Below are positions 56,310 through 64,000 of a stretch of 64,000 nucleotides of DNA, piece after piece. The notes beneath the pieces are model-generated. The model did no database searches and was not told where the DNA came from. It worked only from the letters and a program-made list of their open reading frames with translations. This DNA is from Actinostola sp. cb2023 (Eukaryota; Cnidaria; Anthozoa; Actiniaria; Actinostolidae): the NCBI GenBank assembly GCA_033675265.1, contig JAUJYZ010000882.1:23501-87500 (forward strand), read 5' to 3'. The translations under genes were made by a program, and so were the position numbers. Numbering within the stretch: the stretch's first letter is position 1; every line of letters begins with the position of its first letter.

Positions 56310-58080
56310 TAAATGACACGGCAGTCATTGGTCCATTAGTTATAATTTGAATATTTATTACAAGAACAAGTGTCCATGACATGATCGTATTACTGTATCC
56401 TAAAAATTACTCAATTACGTTATAAAAGCAATAATTAAATTCAATTTAAACATTTGTGTGAACTAATAAAACTCGACGGGTCTCAAATTCCAACGCCTTT
56501 GAGCAATGGCGGCCATATTGCATTGCAACCACGCCTTCATCCAAAACCGTGACTATCAAGGGGTGAGTTGGTAAGTATTTCAAAATATTTATGTCGTATT
56601 TCCCACCGCCCAATGTAGTCATCGAATAACAAAGGTTGCCATGGAGATAAGGACAATCAGAATTATCATGCATTGCGGTTTTAGCAACGGTAAATGAAGT
56701 TGCAAGGCGACCTATGTCAACCTGTGGTCAGGTCTTCGTGTAGCTGCACAAAAGTCCTAGCTATTGTTCTATTGTCGTTCGATCTATGTATTGTTTTTAC
56801 AGAAAGAACAATAGCCAGGACAATTTGTGCAGCTACACGAAGACCTTGACCAACTTGTTTTACGTCTGACCACACACTGGTCACGTGATCAAGTACAAGA
56901 AAAGTCGAAGCCTTGATTGTAATGGCTGGTTCCGCCAATTCATGTGTTTAGAGCATGTGCCCTGTGCCTCCCTATTTCTATGGCAACCTCTTTATAAAAC
57001 AATTAACGTAACATTGGATGTTTCAACACCATCAAACAATCAAATTCAAGTTCTATTTGTGTATGACTAAATCTAACCCTACGAATTAGCATATAAGTTC
57101 GATGTGATCACCAGGCTCCTCTTCTCACGTCCTCCAGTGAAAGAGGAGAGACTCGGTTCGAGGTTGAGATGTAATATGGCTGGTATGTTTTTCAATATTT
57201 TAATAGAATACTCTCAGGATGATAGCATTTGGGGCCCGTTTTTGCCTGTCATTTCAAGGCAGAAAATGAGATTCATGGACTTTTACCAGCTGATTGAAAC
57301 CGCAGTTAATAAAAGGAATGGTTTTGATACCCAACAAACATCATTGTTCTAAGGTTTTGTTCGTTTCTTTTTCAACCGTGACCGTGTACAATTTTCATAT
57401 ATCAAAAATTCATCCAATAAAACCCATCTGACCCAGTTACTCAACCATAGCATTTGAGTCTAAAACAAAATATTGTGCACGGTCAAATGTCACTGGCGGA
57501 TTTAGGGTGGGGCGAAGGAAGCGCACGACCCCACTTTTGGAAATTCCAATATTTTTTGCCAAAAAATAATTTACATAAAATTTGGCTGAAACCAATGTCC
57601 AACCTGCACGCGTCCCCTCTTTGCAAAATCTCGGGATCCACCCCTGAATGTCACGTGATGGGCCCACTCAACATCTATGTTGGCTTGTTTGTCAGACCCT
57701 TTGAAGTTTGCCGGGATTCATAACCATTCTAACTTTTCTATTAACTATGTTGAAACCAAGCAATAGCATACTCTCTGGTTGATAGCACATGAAGGGCAGT
57801 GTTTGCCTGTCATTTGAAGGCAGATAATAAGATTCAAGGACTTTTACCAGCTGATTGAAACCAAGCAATAGAATACTCTCTGGTTGTGAGTACTTTTTTT
57901 TCATTTTTTTTCCCAGTTAACATGGTTGCCGATAGTACTTGAAGAGTAGTGTTTGCCTGTCATTTATACTAATATTCAATGACTTTTAATAGTTGATTGA
58001 TAGCAATGTGACTGATTAACAATAATATAAACATAACAAATAATATATTAAACCAAAACAGTGTTTAAAACGAGAACCAT
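56310..58080. other. No gene recognised; dispersed repeats
   Basis: Contains an inverted repeat around 'TAGCTGCACAAAAGTCCTAG' (about 56730-56850), copies of the 105-bp repeat of 33.4 kb at about 57200-57300 and 57750-57895, and an element with 'CACTGGCGGATTTAGGGTGG' near 57491. Confidence 0.5.
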
Positions 58081-58084
58081 TGCA

Positions 58085-58640
58085 TAAACGTGCCAACAAT
58101 AAACCAGATCCTATCGAAATCAACCAAAAGAAAACATTCACGGTATCCCTGTGCTTTTTTTTCAAACCAAGTTTCTCTTACGCCAGGAACGCCTGGGAGT
58201 TTTATCATTAGGGAGAAATTTCCCATAAATCATTGCGAGGTAGGAAGGATCCTCACTTTGTTTGATTCGGGCAACTGCCTCTTTGCTTGCGCCAGAAACG
58301 CCTGGGAGTTTTATCATTAGAGAGGAATTTCCCATAAATCATTGCGAGGTAGGAAGAATCCTCGCTTTGTTTGATTCGGGCAACTGCCTCTTTGGATCTC
58401 TTATCTTGCGCCAGGAACGCCTGGGAGTTTTATCATTAGAGAGGAATTTCCCATAAATCATTGCAAACTGGGAAAGATCCGCGAAGCGAGGAGAAACTAT
58501 TTGACTCGGGCGACTGCCTCTTTGGTATTTGGATCTCTTCTCTTACACCAGGAACGCCTGGGAGTTTTATCCTTAGAGAGGAATTTCCCATAAATCATTG
58601 CGAACTAGGAAAGATCCGCGAGGCGAGCAACGTTTTTCAT
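58085..58640. repeat. Tandem repeat 'GCCAGGAACGCCTGGGAGTT', about 115-bp unit, four copies
   Basis: Units begin near 58178, 58288, 58408 and 58545. Each has 'GAATTTCCCATAAATCATTG' and 'CTGCCTCTTTG'. Confidence 0.9.
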
Positions 58641-58649
58641 TCACCACAG

Positions 58650-60006
58650 GGACCCCACCTTGAAATACTTATCAAAAATATAGTGGATAAATAGATGAAT
58701 TTTGCCTTATTGTTCACTGTCGTCATAGCGACAGAAATCCGATCACAACTTTCAGATTGGGTACCCTGTGTGTTATCTTGAACATCAAACAACAACTCGG
58801 AATATCACTTACACTTCGTTAAGAATTTTTAAAAAGTCTGTTTCAAACAACTTAGTTGATTATAATCATGGACGCCATTTTGGAAAGGTAACCCGGCCTT
58901 CACTCGTGACAGAGTTGGGATTGGAAAATATATCTATTTACATATATCGAGATCACTTAAGCGATTTTTTGGAGGGGAGGGGGGTGGGGATATTCCATGA
59001 TGTTATCACTGGCAAGACAAGAAACTTTTACAATTTCTATGAGAAGGCCAGGTTACTATCCAAGATGGCCGCCATGATGGCTGAGTTTCATTCTTTTCGC
59101 ACTTACAGTTGGGCCTATTTAGTCTTCGATGATTCTATTGGCGTGTATGGTATTTTAAAACAATGGATATTTAAGTGATTACAAATTTGAGTACAAACAG
59201 CGATGCAGTAACGGCTAATGTCAAATAATACGTGGACCTGAAAGGAAACGAGAAACAAAAATAATCATATCATTATATGAGATTACCGACTTTTACATAG
59301 GCTCCCCGGGGAAAAAACGGAATTTTCGCATTATATATTTTTGTATTTTCCAAAATGATCCCTAAAAATGGGTGTTTCTTGGTGCTACAGTCTGCATTGT
59401 ATTCTTGGTTAGGTTTCTTTGTATGCAGGGTATTGTTTTAGTCCAAGTTCATTCTTCTCGTTCTTTGTGTTCATTGTCTAACGCAATCTGGTGTTCTGCA
59501 ACACCAAGAAACCTCCCTAAAAATGGTCAGCTTTAGATACAATTAACCCCCCTCCCCACACACCCACCTCCACACAGAAACTCCATACATCCACAGTGAA
59601 GAAACAAAATACGGACGAAATCCCCTTATTTGGTTTGTCGGGTGGGCGGAGTGTCGGGGGGGGGGGGGGGTATCGGGGGAGGGGGAGTTGTGGAATATGT
59701 TTTCCAGTACAGGTTGCAGCAGGTAGTCACGATCATCGTTTCCAACCGTTTGAAATTTGTTGGAAATTTTCTGACAATTCAAGATTTCCAAGGCTTCAAG
59801 TCTGAGCGCACGGCTGTCTGAAATGAGTCCCCCGTGTTATTTGAGTAACCGAGCCTCTTCTGCGGGAGATCGAAACACCGGCTGAAGCCATTGTTATGAT
59901 CTCACGTCTCTTCATATACTACATTCTACACTACAACGGGCACCTCTTTGCAAAATATGTTACCATGGCAACACTAAGTCACGTGAACACCCTGGTTACT
60001 ACTCAC
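58650..60006. other. Downstream flank of the phosphotransferase exons; last exon not recognised
   Basis: The gene on the minus strand should have a final exon here or further left. A good acceptor at about 59823 (minus, CTCATTTCAG) leads in phase 0 only to 12 codons and a stop. No 'D-x-x-R-Y' membrane segment typical of this family was found. A polyG tract lies near 59652-59690. Confidence 0.4.
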
Positions 60007-62789
60007 CATCATCATACACAGGATCAATTTCTCATCAAACGGGCAACCATAATGAATATTTAGAATTTGGATGATTCCACCGAGCATGCAGGCATCCTTG
60101 ATCTCCAAGGGGCTCTTACTCATACATGCCACCTGGAAGGTAGAGTCCGTGCCGTAAGGTTTTCAGTCATACGAAATTTGCACTAACAGGAATTAGCCAT
60201 TTCAAAAACGAGTGGAGGACTGGGAACGAGTTTTTAGAATTAATCTAATTAAAAAATGAATCCCATCACAAGAAAGAGCATATCAAAATTAGTAAGTTTA
60301 CAAAGTTTTGTTAGGTTTAGTTAGATATTGAACCAGTAACAGCTTTCCAAACATCGCAAAATTTACAAAGAAATGTATGTTTACCAGGGACAAGTGTCCC
60401 CCGTAACCATACATTTCTTTGTAATTTTTGCAGTTTTTAAATGTCTGCAGTTCATTTGCTACTTGTCCAAACCCTATCAAACTCCTGAAAGTTACTAATT
60501 CTGATATGCTCTTTCTTGTGATGGGGTTCATTTCTTAATTAGATTAATTCTTAAAACTCGTTCCCAGTCCTCCACTCGTTTTTGAAATGGCTAATACGGT
60601 ACTCCTTTTTACAGTTCCCTGCGCCATATTGAAAGGTAGCCGTGCCTTTGCATCGAAGCGAGACCCAACGGTGACCTTGCAATGATAGAGACCTTTTTTA
60701 ACACCTTGGACAATTATTCACGTCTCTATCATTGCAAGGTCAACGCCAGTCTCGCTTCGATGCAAAGGCACGGCTACCTTTCAAGATGGCGCCGGGAACT
60801 GTAAAACGGAGTATTACCATATACATCTCCAGATTTTATTAGCGAAATACATGGCTTCAATACTCCAGTTTCGAGTTGTTAAGCGATGACCGCTGTCCTT
60901 GACTAAAGACGCATTTGCTCAGTGTAAATTATTCACAAATACCAACGAGAACGCGAAAAAGTGTTGAAATTCAACAATAGAAACCATTTTTAATTGCACA
61001 CGTTATTCTCTGGATTGAGGCTAAGCCTCAGCAAACGCGTCTTTTGTCAAGGAGTACAGCGGTGTCTAAACAAACTCGAAACTGGAGTATTCACAGGAAT
61101 ATGAAACAAATGAGCCATGATTATATCCAACCATCTTTTTTTTTACGGAGCCTGTCATAGAGATCAAGCATTAGGAACCAACTGTCTTTCTTGTCCTGGT
61201 TTTGTTCCACCGCCATCTTTGTTTTGCTTGTCCCCAGCTCCCTCTCGTCCCCACTTTTCCTCGTTCCCAGGCCTATTATGCCTCATGCAAAATGGCCTAT
61301 TATGCCCCAATTCCGTTTTCTGCTCTGCGGCCCTATTATGCTCGAAATTCTGCTGGCAGAACCACAGGTAGCCCAAACGTAGAATCAGTGGACCGTGACG
61401 TCATTGAATATTCGTTTGACCGTTGGATTTTCGAATGGTCTCAGGAATGAGCTCTTAGAAAGACTTTAAAGGATATGGGATTCTGAAACATGTCTTCATA
61501 GCAGTAGTCTGATAATTAAAGAACACTTTGGTGTAGAAATCTGAGCAAGAAATTGTGTTTTTGAGTGGTTTTGAGCGATTCGACAGAACTGTGCTAAAAC
61601 CTAATATTGATCGTTATACACCGACGCAGTCTATATACTACTTACCACTAATTTGAGAGTAACTTTGGTGCCCGCAAATCCATGCGCCATGCAGAACAAG
61701 CATGGGTTTTTAACAAAGATTGACATGGGAGACTTGGTTGCCACGTGGTAGGCTAAGAATGTAGTTAGTGCGATGGGCATAAGAGGTGATAGCACACTGG
61801 TACCCTGGGGAAGGAAGCATAAATGTACATTGTACTGAGTGAGTCTGGGTCCCCACTCATCTGGCAAAAATAGAATCCGCTGACATAATTCCCATATCCA
61901 ACAATAATAAATAAATAAAAATTTAGAAAAACATATAAAAATAATAACTTCGCCTTCTTCGAATATGATGTAACATAATTTTTTCGTGTAGGATTGCTTA
62001 TTTGCTCGTGTTTGCCCTTGCTGTAATACTCCAGTTTCGCGTTGTTTAGAGATGACCGATGTCCTTGACAAAAGACGCATTTGTACTACAGGGTTAGCCT
62101 CGATTCAGAGAACAGTCCGTGCAATTCAAAAATGTTTCTATTGTATCATGTCAACATTTTTTCGTGTTCTTGTTGATATTTGTGAATAATTTACACTGAC
62201 TCGAGGCTAACCCTGTACAAATGCGTCTGTTGTCAATAAGTACATCGGTTTTACAGCGGCTTCTGTAAACGCGAAAAGGGACTAGGTATTCCACATCAAA
62301 ATCTCTATACATGTAGCATGCTAAATGCATGTAAGTAGGTCGTTTTGGGAAACGTACGGCATGGAGTTACGGTCACGGTACGGATTCGAAAACATTTATT
62401 CAACCAATCACAGCGCGCAAAAAACTTTGCTCAACCAATCAGAATGCTTGGATACCGCACGGCACGAACCGTACCGTAACTACTCCCCACTCATACAAAA
62501 ACGACTCTATTACACATGTACTTACAGCAATTGTTGAGCCATTTTTCCCCATACCACCCTTGTACTTACAGCAATTGTTGAGCCATTTTTCCCCATACCA
62601 CCCTTGTACTTACAGCAATTATTGAGTCATTGTTCCCCATACCACCCTTGTACTTACAGCAATTGTTGAGCCATTTTTCCCCATACCACCCTGGTAAATT
62701 TCACTAAATATTGAACAGACAGACAGAAAGCATCCTAGTAGAGCCAATGCAATGAGACAAGATTTAAGAGTGACACCAATTAGAGGAAT
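60007..62789 (-). CDS. CEPT1: Choline/ethanolamine phosphotransferase, C-terminal part (three exons)
   Basis: Three consecutive phase-0 exons on the minus strand: 62789-62658 (acceptor TTTTCAG, donor GCT|GTAAGT), 61804-61646 (acceptor CCCCAG, donor GTG|GTAAGT) and 60132-60007 (acceptor CTTCCAG, donor ATG|GTGAGT). They encode 'IPLIGVTLKSCLIALALLG', 'YQGGMGKNGSTIAGTSVLS', 'FVKNPCLFCMAHGFAGTKVT' and 'KLVVACMSKSPLEIKDACM'. 'GKNGSTIAGTSVLSP', 'HPCL'-like 'NPCL' and 'KLVVA.M.KS' are landmarks of CEPT1/CHPT1, integral membrane enzymes that move phosphocholine or phosphoethanolamine from a CDP carrier to diacylglycerol at the end of the Kennedy pathway. The catalytic CDP-alcohol motif lies in upstream exons, not seen in this window. 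I cannot tell CEPT1 from CHPT1 on these residues. Confidence 0.88.
60192..60595. mobile_element. Long hairpin element in a phosphotransferase intron
   Basis: ATTAGCCATTTCAAAAACGA at the left is inverted at 60576-60595. Arms of about 190 bp include 'AAAGAGCATATCAAAATTAG'. Loop 'CCAGGGACAAGTGTCCCCCG'. Same core as 49191 and 54940. Confidence 0.93.
60592..60820. mobile_element. Foldback MITE adjoining the previous element
   Basis: 'AGGTAGCCGTGCCTTTGCAT' with its inverse, and 'CTTGCAATGATAGAGAC' with its inverse. Arms of about 95 bp around a 30-bp loop. It directly abuts 60192-60595. Confidence 0.9.
60859..61091. mobile_element. Foldback MITE 'AATACTCCAGTTTCGAGTTG', copy 1
   Basis: Ends AATACTCCAGTTTCGAGTTG and its inverse. 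Inside are 'GACGCATTTGCTCAG' and 'AACGCGTCTTTTGTCAAGG'. Copy 2 is at 62026. Confidence 0.88.
62026..62291. mobile_element. Foldback MITE 'AATACTCCAGTTTCGCGTTG', copy 2
   Basis: Same ends and interior words as 60859-61091 ('GTCCTTGACAAAAGACGCAT'). It lies in the next phosphotransferase intron upstream. Confidence 0.88.
62336..62511. mobile_element. MITE copy of the 'GAGTCGTTTTCGTATGAGTG' family
   Basis: Interior 'GGAGTTACGGTCACGGTACG', 'ACCAATCACAGCGCGCAAAA' and 'ACCGTACCGTAACTAC' shared with 45957-46169. The left end is diverged. Confidence 0.85.
62520..62698 (-). repeat. 44-bp tandem repeat made of an exon end plus its splice donor, four copies
   Basis: On the minus strand each unit reads 'GGTGGTATGGGGAAAAATGG', 'CTCAACAATTGCT', then GTAAGT. 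Donors (seen as ACTTAC on the plus strand) lie at 62652, 62608, 62564 and 62520, exactly 44 bp apart. The first in gene order (62652-62657) is the one that gives the conserved protein. Confidence 0.95.
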
Positions 62790-62799
62790 CTGAAAATAA

Positions 62800-63776
62800 A
62801 ACACGGAAAACATTGTGTTGGTTTTAAAAATATATCTTGGGAGCTAACATCCGGTCTCGAGCAAATGTTGTAAGACTGGGTTCAAGTGTTTTGATTGGCT
62901 AGATTAGTTACAGTATTTTCAAGGTGTTTGCCCTCGATGGAAGACTAGTGAAAATATCACTTGAATGGATTCAACGTTAGACTTTCTCCAGCACATTGGA
63001 TAGGCTGAACAGTTTTTAAATTGGAGACAAGACGCTCAATGAGCGTTCACTCGGGCATTGTGAAAAGGAAAATGTCAGTTGTTCGAGGAAGTACTTGAAA
63101 ATGAATGCCAGTTGGTTGAAGAACAAGGACAATGTCAGCTGCGCGAGGAGAGACCTGACAATGACTGACAGTTGCGTGACGAGGGAGACTATGTATATAC
63201 ATGTATGTGTCGAGTTCATTTGATTTGCCTTTGAGTTCATTTGATTACTTTTTGACTTTGAGTTCAATTGATTTGATTTTGATGAGTTTGTGTAAAGGCC
63301 CCCTCTCTAGCTTCAGATCCCGAAACGTCGAGTTTGGAATCGAGTTCGGGTTCGAGTTACGGTTCGAACGTCGAATAAAACAAGGACATCTTCTTCAATA
63401 CAATATAATTTCTCTGACGTCATGACAATCAGTGACAGTTGAGTGACGAGGGAGACTATTAGTCCGGTGAGTACGAACATGATACGTCTTGAGGTTGCAT
63501 AGGTCAGATGGTTCCGATAACGGCCTCGCGTTTGTTTAAAAAAAATATATATTTTAAGCGAGCTTCTAGTCCTTTTACCACTTCTAGTCATTGAACGATG
63601 AACTAGAATCCTGACCTTTTAATAGCTTGAAGATCTACAGCTGCTTTCAAAACTAAGATTCATAATCTACTTGAGTCCTGTGTCTCCTTTATCTTTTCAA
63701 ATCTGCGGAGTAATCTTGAAACTCCGGATACGATTAAATACATCGCATACTCGTCATTTTGAAGCCGAAACAAAAA

Positions 63777-63808
<32 letters not shown>

Positions 63809-64000
63809 CGAAATCCGCATTTTCTAACTCGGGCGGCCTGCGGCCTGGGCCCGAGTAATAATACATTTGTATTGTCAACATTTAAGAACTACTATCTCAA
63901 TGGTTATAACACTCGTACCCAGTCTTCCAGTGTATTTGGCACAGACCGGTAATTAACATCTCGATAGCCTGATTATCAGATCAGACGGCTCGGAGTCGCC
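62800..64000. other. No gene recognised
   Basis: Upstream side of the phosphotransferase exon, where earlier exons were expected but not recognised. Includes repeated 'GAGTTCATTTGATT' words (63200-63290), 'GTTGCGTGACGAGGGAGACT' twice (63170, 63435) and a (CTA)n tract at 63779-63808. Confidence 0.5.

Noticed and set aside
58768..59178. 136-codon plus-strand open frame
   Set aside because: No domain, no splice context, low-complexity pieces; treated as chance.
59560..59823. Last exon of the phosphotransferase ('LEALEILNCQKISNKF' on the minus strand)
   Set aside because: Needs a phase that the 60007 donor does not supply, and lacks the membrane segment of the family.

Overview
This is animal nuclear DNA, not bacterial. 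Genes are split into short exons with GT..AG introns, intergenic and intronic DNA is packed with microsatellites, minisatellites and palindromic repeats, and the recognisable genes are metazoan. The receptor architecture (LGR/GRL101-like GPCR with MAM, D8C, pentraxin and CUB modules), the long ankyrin gene and the repeat style ('ccaatcagagcgcgc' blocks, 'ggtcgcttacgagagg' elements, cnidarian-type retroelement tails) point to a cnidarian, most likely an anthozoan such as a stony coral. The species assignment is inference.

Layout. 1-1757 (minus): the 5' part of a long ankyrin-repeat gene that runs off the left edge, with a 4-bp frameshifting duplication near its start. 1.8-7.2 kb: tandem repeats and dispersed elements, no gene seen. 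7.27-17.29 kb: one module (about 170-bp repeats, a TAA microsatellite, a unique block and a GATAGGA-rich minisatellite) present three times head to tail. 17.3-25.6 kb: two 'GGCAAATGCC' minisatellites in opposite orientation, several transposon-like elements, a tRNA-like sequence and a possible first coding exon of the next gene.

25.66-53.80 kb (plus): about 20 mutually phase-compatible exons of a very large adhesion-type receptor: MAM, D8C, pentraxin, MAM, CUB, leucine-rich repeats, seven-transmembrane domain of the LGR/GRL101 class, then a cytoplasmic tail ending in -DTRL, a class I PDZ ligand. At least two exons (N-terminal to each MAM) and one between CUB and LRR were not found. Its last intron carries, on the same strand, an intronless gene for a secreted or membrane-tethered GH5-like protein (50406-51650) in which the usual nucleophile Glu seems to be missing.

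60.0-62.8 kb (minus): three consecutive phase-0 exons of a choline/ethanolamine phosphotransferase (CEPT1/CHPT1 family). The 3' end of the first exon, with its splice donor, is tandemly repeated four times. The rest of 54-64 kb is mostly foldback elements.

The genes do not form a pathway. The most interesting unit is the receptor locus: an unusual ectodomain, a possible PDZ-scaffold tail that can be removed by reading through one intron, a nested glycosidase-like gene, and introns loaded with near-perfect hairpins and a roughly 900-bp CCTTG array.
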